Under the pieces are notes generated by a model. That model was not told the DNA's origin and ran no database searches. It saw only the letters and a program-made list of their open reading frames with translations. Both the position numbers and the translations under genes were made by a program. A DNA stretch of 64,000 nt from Paenibacillus_G filicis (GTDB taxonomy: Bacteria; Bacillota; Bacilli; Paenibacillales; NBRC-103111), in assembly GCF_038070315.1 (NCBI RefSeq), contig NZ_JBBPCC010000001.1, positions 372,001 to 436,000 on the forward strand, read 5' to 3'. Positions 33,622 to 42,606 of this stretch are shown here, piece after piece; positions within the stretch are counted from its first letter, which is position 1; every line of letters starts with the position of its first letter.

Positions 33622-34890
33622 TTACTCTTCTTCCACCTTAAAGCCTTCCTTCTCCAGTAATGGAACCACACCCTGTTCGCCCAGCATGTGCAGCATGCCA
33701 ACTACAACCATATACGTTTCTTTTTTATCACTATTCAGATACCCTTTAATCTTCTCGGCCATTTCGACGTTGCGGTCAGCTATCAGGCCTTTATAATATT
33801 CAGCATCCCAGCCTTTAGTGGTGAACTCCGTCAAGGCGTGTTCATCGCCTTCGATCCACATCTTATTCAGATCATCGATCCCAATATCCGGAGAAGGAGG
33901 AGTCACCGATTTCGGATCCAGGTTTTGAAGCAGCAGCCTTTCCTGCAGAGCGTCGGAGAAGCTGTTGTTCATTTTCATCTGAGATTCCATGGTTTCCAGT
34001 GAAACAACCGGCTTCTTCGCTTCATTGGCCTTCTCAATCAAGTAATTGTCAATCCCTTTTTCCGGTTTGTAGCCTTCTTTGGCAACTTGAAGGTTCATGA
34101 TCTGTTGCGTGACGAACCACGTCTTGAAGATATCGAAGCTGTTTTCCGGAATGCCATTTGCTTTCAGGACTGCTGTAACTTTATGATACGTTTCTACGGA
34201 GATATGATCCTGCAGTTTGGTTCCGTCTTTATAAACACCCCAGTCCAATACCTGTTTTTGTAATTCTTCGGGGGCGACCGTCGACACGTCGACCTCTACG
34301 CCCAAGTGGTCCGCAGCTTGGAACGCATTCTCAATCTCAGGACGCAACGGGTACATGCCTTCAGGTACATGATGGATGGAACCAAGCAGATATACCGTGT
34401 TTCCTTTATTCTCTACCTTCCACAGAAAGCCGCGGCTTCCACTAGATTGCTGCTTAGAGGTAAGCGAAACCTGACGCAGGGATTGGTTCCAGCCCACTTG
34501 ATAGCCTACCGTTTCAGCGACAAAGCGGAGCGGCACATACGTGACATTCTGGATGAGTTTTGGGGCTTCTTCCAGCTTGATGGCTTGGCCGTTTGCACTG
34601 GCATTTGTGCTGCCAATTTGAAGGGTGAACGAGAGATTCTCTTTGGTTCCGCTTACGGTCCGAGTCGCTTCATCCCAATTCACTTGGACATTCAGCTTTT
34701 CCAGGATCGGACGCATCGGAACGAGTGTCACCCCATTTTCTAGGATCGGTTCGGTCGGGCCGAACTGGATTTGATCGTCGTTGAGCCGTATGGACAAGGG
34801 ATTCTCAGCTGCTTGAGCAGAAGAGAACGCAGAAGCCGAAGCCAACAACGATAGGGAAAGAACTAAAGCGCTCATTTTTTTCATCTGCAT
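33622..34890 (-). CDS. Secreted stalk-domain TraB/GumN protein (copy 1)
   Basis: A 422-residue exported protein. Signal peptide MKKMSALVLSLSLLASASAF; stalk domain about 30-145 (ILENGVTLVPMRPILEKLNV, TYVPLRFVAETVGYQVGW); then a TraB/GumN domain: GFLWKVENKGNTVYLLGSIH near residue 150, YPLRPEIENAFQAADHLGVE near 180, and C-terminal TYMVVVGMLHMLGEQGVVPL. TraB/GumN domains resemble Tiki-type metalloproteases; the two GxxH-like motifs (GSIHH and GMLHM) are present here. Its promoter belongs to the recurring element shared with the M13 gene. It is a close paralogue of the gene at 35165. The biological substrate is unknown. Confidence 0.88.
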   Translation of the reverse strand: MQMKKMSALVLSLSLLASASAFSSAQAAENPLSIRLNDDQIQFGPTEPILENGVTLVPMRPILEKLNVQVNWDEATRTVSGTKENLSFTLQIGSTNASANGQAIKLEEAPKLIQNVTYVPLRFVAETVGYQVGWNQSLRQVSLTSKQQSSGSRGFLWKVENKGNTVYLLGSIHHVPEGMYPLRPEIENAFQAADHLGVEVDVSTVAPEELQKQVLDWGVYKDGTKLQDHISVETYHKVTAVLKANGIPENSFDIFKTWFVTQQIMNLQVAKEGYKPEKGIDNYLIEKANEAKKPVVSLETMESQMKMNNSFSDALQERLLLQNLDPKSVTPPSPDIGIDDLNKMWIEGDEHALTEFTTKGWDAEYYKGLIADRNVEMAEKIKGYLNSDKKETYMVVVGMLHMLGEQGVVPLLEKEGFKVEEE

Positions 34891-34969
34891 GTAAGCTCCC
34901 TTCTAGTGAGAGGATAAGGACAGTTTTCTTGAAGACCCCCTTGCAAGTTGCTCGAGGTATTATCCTCAA

Positions 34970-35060
34970 CTCCTATCCTACCAGCCTCATTGAAACGGAG
35001 CCTAAACGAATCGATGAACATCCGCTTAATTTTTCTCTTGCCGTTTAGGTTCTGTTAAAG
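34970..35060. promoter_or_regulatory. Recurring promoter element, copy 1 (before TraB copy 1)
   Basis: Minus strand: TTTAGG (35001-35006), then exactly 20 bp, then -10 TAGGAT (34975-34980), leading into the TraB gene 85 bp further. On the plus strand a second arm CCGTTTAGGTTCTGTTAA starts at 35041, facing the opposite way, but no -10 or gene follows it. The 104-bp rest up to 35164 holds nothing recognisable. Confidence 0.75.
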
Positions 35061-35164
35061 TAAACCCGAGAACGATGACTGCGGCGGACCAGAGCTCTAT
35101 TCCGGGTGCTGAGAATACGGAAATCGGCCGTTCCTTGGCTGATTCGAACTTGATGATCGAAGTG

Positions 35165-36424
35165 CTACTGTTTCTCTGCCTTAAAGCCTTCCTTCTCCAG
35201 CGTTCGAACGATACCGTAGTCGCCCAGCATGTGCGAAAATCCAACGACGACCATATGCGTTTGTTGCTTATCACTGTTCAGATAGGCTTTAATCTTCTCG
35301 GCCATGGCTAAGTCGCGATTAGTCAGCAAGCCTTTATAATATTCGGCATCCCAGCCGGAAGATTGGGTGGATTCAGCCAGGGCGTCATAATTGCCTTCCT
35401 TCCATATTCTAGCCAGATACTCTGCCGATACATCCGGAGCAGGGGGAACGACAGAATTAGGGTCCAGATTTAGAAGCAGCAGCCTTTCCTGCAGAGCATC
35501 GGAGAAGCCATTATTCAGCTTGTAATTGGAGTCCGCACTTTCCAGTGAAATAATAGGCTTACCGGCTTTATTGGCCTTCTCAATCAAGTACTCATCAATA
35601 CCCATTCCCGGTTTCAAGCCATCATTTGCAGCATTTAGATTACTAAGCTGTGTGTTCACGAGCCAAGGCTTGAATTTATCAAAGCTATGTTCCGGCATTC
35701 CCTTTGTTTTCAAGAACGCTGTTAGTTTTGTATACGTTTCTACGGAGATATGATCCTTAAGTGTGGTTCCATCATTGTAAATACCCAGTTCCACAATTTG
35801 TTTTTGTATGTCCACAGGATCTATTGTCGACAAGTCGACCTCTACGCTTAAATCATCAGCAGCCGTGAACGCATTCTCAATCTCCGGGCGCAGCGGGTAC
35901 ATGCTTTCGTCGGCCACATGGATGGAACCAAGCAGATAAACGGTATTGCCTTTATTCTCTATCTTCCACAGAAACCCGCGGCCTCCTTCGGATTGCTGCT
36001 TGGAGGTAAGGGTCACCTGACGCAGCGACGGATTCCAGCCCACTTGATAGCCAACCGTTTCAGCGATAAAGCGGAGCGGCACATACGTGACATTCCGGAT
36101 GAGCTTAGGCGCTACTTCCAGTTGGACGCCTTGGTTGTTTGCCATGGCATTCGCGCTGCCAATTTGAAGAGAGAAGGATAGGCCTTCTTTGGCGCCTCTG
36201 GCGGTCTGGGTCGCTTCATCCCAATTCACCTCAATATCCAGCTTCTCCAGAATCGGACGCATCGGGACGAGCGTCACCCCATTCTCTAGGATCGGTTCTG
36301 AGGCTCCGAACTGGATTTGCTCCCCATTCAGCCTGATGGATGAAGGCTTCTCTGCCGCTTGAACGGAAGAGAATGCAGCAGTGACTAAGAATAGGGATAG
36401 CAATAAAGTACTTATTTTTTTCAT
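35165..36424 (-). CDS. Secreted stalk-domain TraB/GumN protein (copy 2)
   Basis: A 419-residue paralogue of the TraB/GumN protein at 33622, with the same order: signal peptide MKKISTLLLSLFLVTAAFSS, stalk (ILENGVTLVPMRPILEKLDI, TYVPLRFIAETVGYQVGW), TraB domain (GRGFLWKIENKGNTVYLLGS and C-terminal THMVVVGFSHMLGDYGIVRT). The second GxxH-like motif is GFSHM here. The start at 36424 is chosen for AAGGAGC and the typical MKK signal peptide. Unlike copy 1, the recurring promoter element is missing; the gene lies 75 bp after the MerR gene and may be read from the MerR promoter. This points to different control of two otherwise similar proteins. Confidence 0.88.
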   Translation of the reverse strand: MKKISTLLLSLFLVTAAFSSVQAAEKPSSIRLNGEQIQFGASEPILENGVTLVPMRPILEKLDIEVNWDEATQTARGAKEGLSFSLQIGSANAMANNQGVQLEVAPKLIRNVTYVPLRFIAETVGYQVGWNPSLRQVTLTSKQQSEGGRGFLWKIENKGNTVYLLGSIHVADESMYPLRPEIENAFTAADDLSVEVDLSTIDPVDIQKQIVELGIYNDGTTLKDHISVETYTKLTAFLKTKGMPEHSFDKFKPWLVNTQLSNLNAANDGLKPGMGIDEYLIEKANKAGKPIISLESADSNYKLNNGFSDALQERLLLLNLDPNSVVPPAPDVSAEYLARIWKEGNYDALAESTQSSGWDAEYYKGLLTNRDLAMAEKIKAYLNSDKQQTHMVVVGFSHMLGDYGIVRTLEKEGFKAEKQ

Positions 36425-36499
36425 AATGTATAAGCTCCTTCTTATTGGAATCATATAAAGCCGAAATAAAACGAATGCTGTTATGGTTCATGTTGGTTC

Positions 36500-37258
36500 T
36501 TATTCTGCTTGTGCAGACGGTTGGGGAATGAGCAGATGACCCAGCACTTCAAACAAGTAGCTCTTAAAGCTCGGTTCAAAGCTGCCCGGGAAATGCGGGT
36601 CCATCTCCTCCCCCATGATTCTTCCCGTCTCGCTGAAAGCCAGTTCTTCCAACGGTTGTCCCATCAACTGATCGAATAACCCCTTCAGAGTAAGGGCATG
36701 CTCCTGTACAAGCGGATGCCCCGGCTCCAGCCCTTGCTTATGCATAACGAGCAGATCATTAAGCCCTATCATGAGCTCACTTTCCAAGCTAGGACCACTC
36801 TTAAATATAGATTGTACGAATGCTTCCGGCAGCCGCTCGGCGATCCATTCCTTCATCTTTCCCTCGTGTTGAATGGAATGAATCATCAGCATAATGAGCT
36901 CGGGGTCCATCGTATGGTTTTCCTTCACGATCGCTCTTACGCGTTCAATCGTAGCCACCACGTGCTGGATATGCTGCTGCCTCTGCAGAAGCAGTTCATA
37001 CTGCATGTCCAATGAAGTCAGATAATCCTGATTGTCCTGCTTCAAATACTTGCCGATCTCGTCCAAGGAATAGTCTAGATATTTTAAGTTCAAGATTTGA
37101 TGGAGCCGGAATAAATCCTCATCGGTATAAATCCGATGCCCCTGCTCATTGTAGGCGCTTGGCTTGAGCAGTCCCTTGCGATCATAATAGCGCAGCGTGC
37201 GTTCCGTCGTTGAGGTCCGTTTGGCGAATGAACCAATGGTATAATACGTCTTACTCAT
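36500..37258 (-). CDS. MerR-family regulator
   Basis: A 252-residue MerR regulator: winged helix residues 1-70 (YYTIGSFAKRTSTTERTLRY, then YDRKGLLKPSAYNEQGHRIY), coiled dimer helix (about 80-115, LLLQRQQHIQHVVATIERVR), and a C-terminal helical ligand domain of about 130 residues similar to TipAS-like sensors. A GAAAGGAGC site precedes the ATG. Its promoter has the MerR-type 19-bp spacer filled by a perfect palindrome, so it regulates itself and probably the TraB copy 2 gene 75 bp downstream. There are no Cys pairs for a metal site, so a small organic ligand is more likely. Confidence 0.88.
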   Translation of the reverse strand: MSKTYYTIGSFAKRTSTTERTLRYYDRKGLLKPSAYNEQGHRIYTDEDLFRLHQILNLKYLDYSLDEIGKYLKQDNQDYLTSLDMQYELLLQRQQHIQHVVATIERVRAIVKENHTMDPELIMLMIHSIQHEGKMKEWIAERLPEAFVQSIFKSGPSLESELMIGLNDLLVMHKQGLEPGHPLVQEHALTLKGLFDQLMGQPLEELAFSETGRIMGEEMDPHFPGSFEPSFKSYLFEVLGHLLIPQPSAQAE

Positions 37259-37282
37259 CCTTCTCAGCTCCTTTCTAGCGCC

Positions 37283-37313
37283 AGCATAACACCTGACGCT
37301 GCGTCAGGCGCAA
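37283..37313 (-). promoter_or_regulatory. MerR-type promoter with 19-bp spacer palindrome
   Basis: Minus strand: -35 TTGCGC (37308-37313), 19-bp spacer, -10 TATGCT (37283-37288). Inside the spacer the palindrome CCTGACGC-T-GCGTCAGG (37292-37308) is perfect. A long spacer containing a dyad is the classic MerR activator layout. It is 25 bp before the MerR start. Confidence 0.85.
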
Positions 37314-37344
37314 GTATTCTTTTGATTTTGCCGCTCACAGAGAG

Positions 37345-37791
37345 TCATAGCCAAACCTGCCCAGAGGTAAGCGTCACCTGACGCAGCGACGGATCCCAAG
37401 CCACTTGATAGCCTACAGCTTCAGCGACAAAGCGGAGCGGCACATACGTGACTTGCTGGATGAACTTTGGCGCTGCTTCCAGTTTGACCGCTTGGTCGTT
37501 TGCCATGGCACTTGTGTTACCAATATGAAGGAAGAAGGAGTGAGCTTCTTTGGCGCCGCTGACGGTTCCTGTTGCTTCATCCCAACTCACCTCTACACCC
37601 AGCTTCTCCAGAAGCGGATGGATCGGGACGAGCGTTGCTCCATTTTCTATGAACGGTTCGGACTGGCCGAACTGGATTTGTTCGCCGTTTAGCCATACGG
37701 ACAAGGGCTTCTCTTCTGCTTGAACGGAAGAGAATGGAGGAGTAATAAACAATAAGGACAGTAATAGAGCACTCATTTTTTTCATAGGCAT
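37345..37791 (-). CDS. Stalk domain only, effector part lost
   Basis: A 148-residue protein with the same signal peptide type (MPMKKMSALLLSLLFITPPF) and one complete stalk domain (FIENGATLVPIHPLLEKLGV, TYVPLRFVAEAVGYQVAW, SLRQVTLTSGQVWL), ending there. In the other paralogues of this window the same point continues into a TraB or M13 domain, so this is most likely a remnant whose catalytic part was deleted, though a free stalk protein could still be exported. An AGCTTTT spacer follows GGAAGGAGC at the start. It lies between the MerR gene and an M13 relic. Confidence 0.75.
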   Translation of the reverse strand: MPMKKMSALLLSLLFITPPFSSVQAEEKPLSVWLNGEQIQFGQSEPFIENGATLVPIHPLLEKLGVEVSWDEATGTVSGAKEAHSFFLHIGNTSAMANDQAVKLEAAPKFIQQVTYVPLRFVAEAVGYQVAWDPSLRQVTLTSGQVWL

Positions 37792-37873
37792 AAAAGCTCC
37801 TTCCAGTTATTGAATCGGTCACTTCAACAAGAAAAGAGCCATAAAACCAAAATTCTCATATCGAATGAAGTTG

Positions 37874-38679
37874 TTAAGACAACATTCCATGGAGAGATTC
37901 TGGCATGACTCCCTGTCTGATTAACAAGCTTCCGAATATGTTGCCAAATCGAAATTCTGTTCTCTGGAGCAATGTACATACATCGCCTTCTTTGACATCA
38001 AAGGTTGAGTAGAAATCATCGGTATTAGCAGCAACAACATTGACCCTAACTTTATTGGGCGCATGTGCATCGATGGTTAACAGCAATTGTTCCAGTTCAG
38101 GACGAGTCTTCTGTCTCCAGATGGTTGCCCATGATTGGTAGAACTCCGTAAGATTTGCATCTGGCAATTGTTTTGTCGCTTCAAGAGCAACCTTGAGTCC
38201 GCTAATGTCTGCAATATTTTCAGGTACAGTTGTCATTTGACTTCGAATGTCTTGTAGTCTTCTCCCGTCCACCACTTCACCAAATTTCCAAACTCATCAT
38301 AAGCAGCTTATTTCGGTAAATTCCAATCATGTTGTTAACCATGCCCGTAACTTCTTGCTTGGCTTCTTTTCCAAAGTATGTCTCACCATAATAGTTTCCA
38401 ACCACATACTTGAATCCTGAATTTACGATATTATAAACCGTTTCTTCAGTTGCTGTCATTTTCTCTTGACCAGACAGCGCTCTGCTCAATTGAATGGATG
38501 CTTTTACAAAATCATTGGATAGCATAGATTCAGGTGCAGGGGCTTCGATGTATAGGGCGTTTTTTGTTGCATCTTTCATGTATCTTTCACATCTCCAACA
38601 CTATTGCTCGTACATGCGATGCAGAAATCATAACAGCTGCACCTAAAGTCATGAGACCGAGCGTTTTCATTCTTTTCAT
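37874..38679 (-). pseudogene. M13 peptidase relic with several deletions
   Basis: Remains of a secreted M13 (neprilysin-type) zinc peptidase, aligned by eye to the intact copy at 46336. It starts with a signal peptide (MKRMKTLGLMTLGAAVMISA), then a stop. The next piece, MKDATKNALYIEAPAPE, jumps in frame to SMLSNDFVKASIQLSRALSG, losing about 150 residues. After MIGIYRNKLL the gene jumps out of frame to DEFGNLVKWWTGEDYKTFEV, removing the HExxH zinc site. Another jump leads to MTTVPENIADISGLKVALEA, and a final frameshift near the C-terminus turns the MYIAPENRISIW end into another frame. It cannot make an active enzyme. A recurring promoter element still lies upstream. Confidence 0.88.
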
Positions 38680-38779
38680 TGCTTTTTATTCCTCATAGTG
38701 TTAGTTCTATGAAGAGAGTTGGGTTATGGTACAGGAGCCACCTATTTGATCTACCTAATGTGGAGGTTCCACATTTCCT

Positions 38780-38878
38780 AATCTTACTAGCCTCACTGAA
38801 ACGGAGCCTAAACGAATGGCTGAACAATAGCTTAATTATGTTCCCGGCAGTTTACGTTCTGTTCAAGTGATTATGCTA
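38780..38878. promoter_or_regulatory. Recurring promoter element, copy 2 (before the M13 relic)
   Basis: Minus strand: TTTAGG (38807-38812), 20-bp spacer, -10 TAAGAT (38781-38786). The opposite arm is decayed (GCAGTTTACGTTC at 38847-38859) but the downstream TGATTATGCTACGG still resembles the plus-strand promoter of copy 3. The stretch 38880-39080 before the YesM-type kinase shows no further signal that I recognise. Confidence 0.7.
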
Positions 38879-39080
38879 CGGCATCGGACTTCTTATTCAT
38901 CCACGCATCGGCCAGGTACAATCGCCTCGGAGACCACTGCCGTTAACGTATCGAGATCATTTTTCTCTTAAACAATCCGGGCAAAGGCTTTATACTGAAA
39001 AGGCAAAAATAATAGGTCTTGCAGCATACGGACTATCCATGAAGGACGGTATCTGCGAAAAAGCCAGAAAGGAACCTAGA

Positions 39081-40940
39081 GTGAACACGATCCAATTGAC
39101 CCGTAAAAGCTTCTCACGCAAGCTGATCGCCAGTCTCGCGGTTATCATCTTGTTCACCTTTGCCGTTTCCGGCTACATTTCATACAAAATTCATCTCAAC
39201 CTGTTCACCGAGGAAATCAGTGAGCAGTTCTCCAAGACCAACGAGCAAGCGGCGGCTCGACTTGATTTGCAAATTCGGGACATCTACAGGATCTCGAACT
39301 TCATCGTCTTCCACCCATATGTTCAACAGGTACTCGAACGCTCGGCCCAAACTGATCTTCGGGAAACGTACACCCAGCTGTCCGATCAGGATGAGCTTAA
39401 TAAGCTGCTTTTTCAGGTCAAATACGACGAGCCGAAGCTGGCCTCCATGTACTTGTACGATACCAAGGATAATGGCTTTATTTTCGGCAGCAGCAATGCG
39501 TACTCCACACATCTGACCAAAGAAGCGTTCCTGCAGATCAAGGACTCCCTTAAGGGCTCATTCGGGAATCTCATCTGGTTCCCGCTGCAGTTGCCTAACC
39601 AAAACCTGGATTCGGGATACCAGACATTTTTTGTTGCGGCCCGGCAAATGAAGACTGTACAGCAGAATCCGTACGGCATCATGGTCATGCTGTTCGATCA
39701 GACTCTCATATCCGAATATTTGATCGACTTGGTAAAGGATGCACAAGCAAACGTGTTTCTCTATGATAAAATGGACCATCCCATCTACAGTGATATGGCC
39801 AATCTGGATGCGGCACCGCCGCCTGGCGACGTGACGAACCATAATGTTGGTGACGTGGACGGCAAACCGTATTTATACGCCAAGAGCCGCTCCGGCGTCG
39901 TTGACTTTACGTTAATTAGCCGGGTTTCGCTAGACTCGTTGCAGTCACGAAGCGGCATTATTTTTCAGGTGAATCTGCTCATCGGCCTCGTCAGCCTGCT
40001 TCTTGCCGGTGTCCTGGTCACCTTGGCCAGCAGCCGGCTGCTGCGCCCTCTCCGTGAGCTCGTTCAGGGAATGACTCGTATGAAGCAAGGCAACCTGCAG
40101 ACCCGGTTGGCGGTGCGCACGGACGATGAGCTTGGCATCATGGCACGCAGCTTCAACTCGATGGCTGAGCACCTGGACACACTCATTAAGGAAGTGTACG
40201 AGCGTCAGCTCAACGAGCGGGAAGCGGAGCTTACCGCCCTGCAGGCTCAGCTAAACCCCCATTTTTTACATAATACACTCGATACGATTTACTGGATGGT
40301 TTACCTGAAGGACGATCGGGAAACGGCCAAGCTTGTCGTGTCCTTGTCCGACATGCTGCGCTATGCGCTGGAGCCAGCCGAAACCGACACCACGTTGCAT
40401 CATGAATTTACTCAAATCCGCAACTATTTGACGATTCAAAATCAGAGGTTCGGACACGAGCTTGAGACGATTGTTCACCTCGAGGAGGGAATCGAATCTG
40501 CTCCGGTGCCCCGCTTGATCTTACAGCCGCTGGTTGAAAATGTGTTCGTCCATGCCTTCACTGACATGCCCACCGCTCAGGTGCTTGTGATCCGCGCTTA
40601 CCGGGGGACGGCGACGAACCCCGATACGGACCAAGCGGCACCGGCGATCATTGTCGAGATTATCGATAACGGCAAAGGCATGGATGCGGAGCAAATAAGG
40701 TCGGTGCTTAGCCATGCTTATGCTCCACGGGAAAAAGCCGATCTGGATGAGGTCACTTCCGCAACAGACAATCGAAAGCGTAAACAAATAGGGATCCGAA
40801 ACGTCATTAGACGACTCAACCTGCTCTATCGGGAGCCCTACGGGCTGCGCATCGAGTCGAAGCCGGGAACGGGTACAAAATTCCGCATGTATTTGCCGCC
40901 AGGAGGAAAAGCAGATGATAGGCAGAATCTTGATTGTTGA
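39081..40940 (+). CDS. YesM-type sensor histidine kinase
   Basis: A 619-residue membrane kinase controlling carbohydrate genes in Paenibacillus/Bacillus. First helix LIASLAVIILFTFAVSGYIS (about 14-34), a large external sensor domain, second helix VNLLIGLVSLLLAGVLVTLA (near 295), HAMP (LLRPLRELVQGMTRMKQGNL). The phospho-acceptor region is LNPHFLHNTLDTIYWMVYLK near residue 395, and the ATP-binding domain has IIDNGKGM and later KPGTGTKFRMYLP. GTG 39081 is chosen over ATG 39039 because AAAGGA lies 7 bp before it. The gene overlaps the YesN-type regulator by 26 bp. The sugar importer downstream is the expected target. Confidence 0.88.
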   Translation: MNTIQLTRKSFSRKLIASLAVIILFTFAVSGYISYKIHLNLFTEEISEQFSKTNEQAAARLDLQIRDIYRISNFIVFHPYVQQVLERSAQTDLRETYTQLSDQDELNKLLFQVKYDEPKLASMYLYDTKDNGFIFGSSNAYSTHLTKEAFLQIKDSLKGSFGNLIWFPLQLPNQNLDSGYQTFFVAARQMKTVQQNPYGIMVMLFDQTLISEYLIDLVKDAQANVFLYDKMDHPIYSDMANLDAAPPPGDVTNHNVGDVDGKPYLYAKSRSGVVDFTLISRVSLDSLQSRSGIIFQVNLLIGLVSLLLAGVLVTLASSRLLRPLRELVQGMTRMKQGNLQTRLAVRTDDELGIMARSFNSMAEHLDTLIKEVYERQLNEREAELTALQAQLNPHFLHNTLDTIYWMVYLKDDRETAKLVVSLSDMLRYALEPAETDTTLHHEFTQIRNYLTIQNQRFGHELETIVHLEEGIESAPVPRLILQPLVENVFVHAFTDMPTAQVLVIRAYRGTATNPDTDQAAPAIIVEIIDNGKGMDAEQIRSVLSHAYAPREKADLDEVTSATDNRKRKQIGIRNVIRRLNLLYREPYGLRIESKPGTGTKFRMYLPPGGKADDRQNLDC

Positions 40941-42435
40941 TGATGAGCCGCTTATCCGCAAGGGGCTCACAAAGTTGATCGAATCGAACGACCTCGGCTG
41001 GAGCGTGGTGGGAGAAGCCAGCAACGGTCAGGAGGCGCTGGAGCAGCTTGAAGAGCTGAACCCGAACCTGGTGCTTAGCGATATTCGGATGCCGGTGATG
41101 GACGGGCTCGAATTGACCCGGCACCTCTCGGAGCGCAGCCGCGAGACAGCGGTCATCATCCTGACCGGCTATCGTGACTTCCAATACGCTCAAGCGGCGC
41201 TGCGATACGGCGTAGAGGAATTTTTGCTCAAGCCGTGTCCGGAGGAGGAGATATTCCGCGTGCTTCAGCTAGCCTACAGACAGTTGCGAATGAAAGTCGA
41301 GCAGCGGCAGCGTGAGGAAAGAGATCGGCGCGATCGGGAGGATCATGCGCTGCGCTCGGCCCTCCTAAGGCTGCCTCAGCCCGCCGGTGAGCCGCCTCAG
41401 GCGATGGAATGGCTGCAGGGTCAGGACTTCTGGCTGGTGAGCGTGGAGACATTTCAGCCAGAAGACAAGCTGTATCTGGCCGAGGATATGGACCTGCTGC
41501 AGTTCGCAGTGGGCAACATCGCAGCAGAGCTAATGGTGTCCCGTGGCAGCGGACGATGGATGACGGTGGAGTACGGACGGTTGGCGTTTTTTCTGGAGCC
41601 GGACGATGGTGATGCGGTGTTCTTCACGAATCTACGGGAGACGGTACTCCGCTTGCTGGGGCTTCCCCTCATCGCGTTGCGGCTCGGCACGGTAAAGACC
41701 TCATCGGATGCGGAGAAGTTGTTCAGAGTGCACGGAGCCGCTTCATCACTCCGGCAGACTTCCCATAGCAAGAACGAACAGATCGACGAAGCAAGGGTAC
41801 GGGCAATTCACGCGGAAATTACGTCGTTCCTGCTGCTTGGCAAACATACCGAGCTCGGGGCTTTCTTGCGGCGCAGCTTTGAAGACAATTCCACGGTTAC
41901 ACTTGCTCAGCGGAAGACGGATGCACTGTGTCTGTCCATGGTGATCCGCGAGGTGCTGCGCAAGGAGTTCGACGCGGAGCAGGATGTGGGCGACATCGGA
42001 TCCGAGCTTGGGGAGCTCCGGCTGCTGCCGTCGTATGTTGCGGTCGACGAATGGGTGTCGGGGCGAATCGCCACGCTAGAGCGAGCAGCGGCGCATTGGC
42101 TGGAGGAGCGAACCAGCGGACTCGCCGAACGAGCCATCCGATATATGGAGCAGCATTACATGGAGGAGTGCAGTCTCACGGCGGTATCCGCTCACGTACA
42201 CCTGAATCCAAACTACTTCAGCAATCTGTTCAAGAAGCAAACCGGGGAAAGCTTCAGCGGCTATTTGGCAAAACTCCGTGCCGACAAGGCCAAGATGCTG
42301 CTCGCCAACACGGATATGAAGATTACCGAGATCGCCCAAGCGGTCGGGTATGCGGATTCGAACTATTTCGCCACGGCGTTCAAGCAGTCGGTCGGCCGCT
42401 CGCCGAGCGAATACCGCAAGCTGCATCGCAGTTGA
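40915..42435 (+). CDS. YesN-type response regulator with AraC DNA-binding domain
   Basis: A 506-residue regulator: receiver domain 1-120 with DDEPLIRKGL, phospho-Asp in NLVLSDIRMPVMDGLEL near residue 55 and Lys in EFLLKPCPEEE near 105; a long middle region of the YesN type; and a C-terminal AraC pair of helix-turn-helices (CSLTAVSAHVHLNPNYFSNL; MKITEIAQAVGYADSNYFAT; FKQSVGRSPSEYRKL). Its start overlaps the kinase gene. A hairpin terminator follows the stop at once, and the three importer genes follow 172 bp later, probably activated by this protein when an oligosaccharide is sensed. Confidence 0.9.
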   Translation: MIGRILIVDDEPLIRKGLTKLIESNDLGWSVVGEASNGQEALEQLEELNPNLVLSDIRMPVMDGLELTRHLSERSRETAVIILTGYRDFQYAQAALRYGVEEFLLKPCPEEEIFRVLQLAYRQLRMKVEQRQREERDRRDREDHALRSALLRLPQPAGEPPQAMEWLQGQDFWLVSVETFQPEDKLYLAEDMDLLQFAVGNIAAELMVSRGSGRWMTVEYGRLAFFLEPDDGDAVFFTNLRETVLRLLGLPLIALRLGTVKTSSDAEKLFRVHGAASSLRQTSHSKNEQIDEARVRAIHAEITSFLLLGKHTELGAFLRRSFEDNSTVTLAQRKTDALCLSMVIREVLRKEFDAEQDVGDIGSELGELRLLPSYVAVDEWVSGRIATLERAAAHWLEERTSGLAERAIRYMEQHYMEECSLTAVSAHVHLNPNYFSNLFKKQTGESFSGYLAKLRADKAKMLLANTDMKITEIAQAVGYADSNYFATAFKQSVGRSPSEYRKLHRS

Positions 42436-42440
42436 ACATA

Positions 42441-42473
42441 ACTCCCTTTTCGGAGAACGGAAAGGGAGTTTTT
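42441..42473 (+). terminator. Terminator of the YesM/YesN operon
   Basis: ACTCCCTTT (42441-42449) pairs with AAAGGGAGT (42461-42469) and five T follow. It lies 5 bp after the regulator stop. Confidence 0.9.
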
Positions 42474-42606
42474 CTTATTCCCAAATGCCCGTGCCCTGCT
42501 ATACTTCCTGTAGAAATTCAAGATATATCCGTAGAGATCGAAGGTTTCCCACGGTTAGCTCACTTTATAATGAAGAGGTGAAGAAACAGAGAGGAGCAAC
42601 AACGTC

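Noticed and set aside
35075..35311. Plus-strand frame after the copy 1 promoter arm
   Set aside because: Tempting as the lost partner gene of the divergent element, but it runs opposite the 3' end of TraB copy 2 and shows no receiver or other domain.
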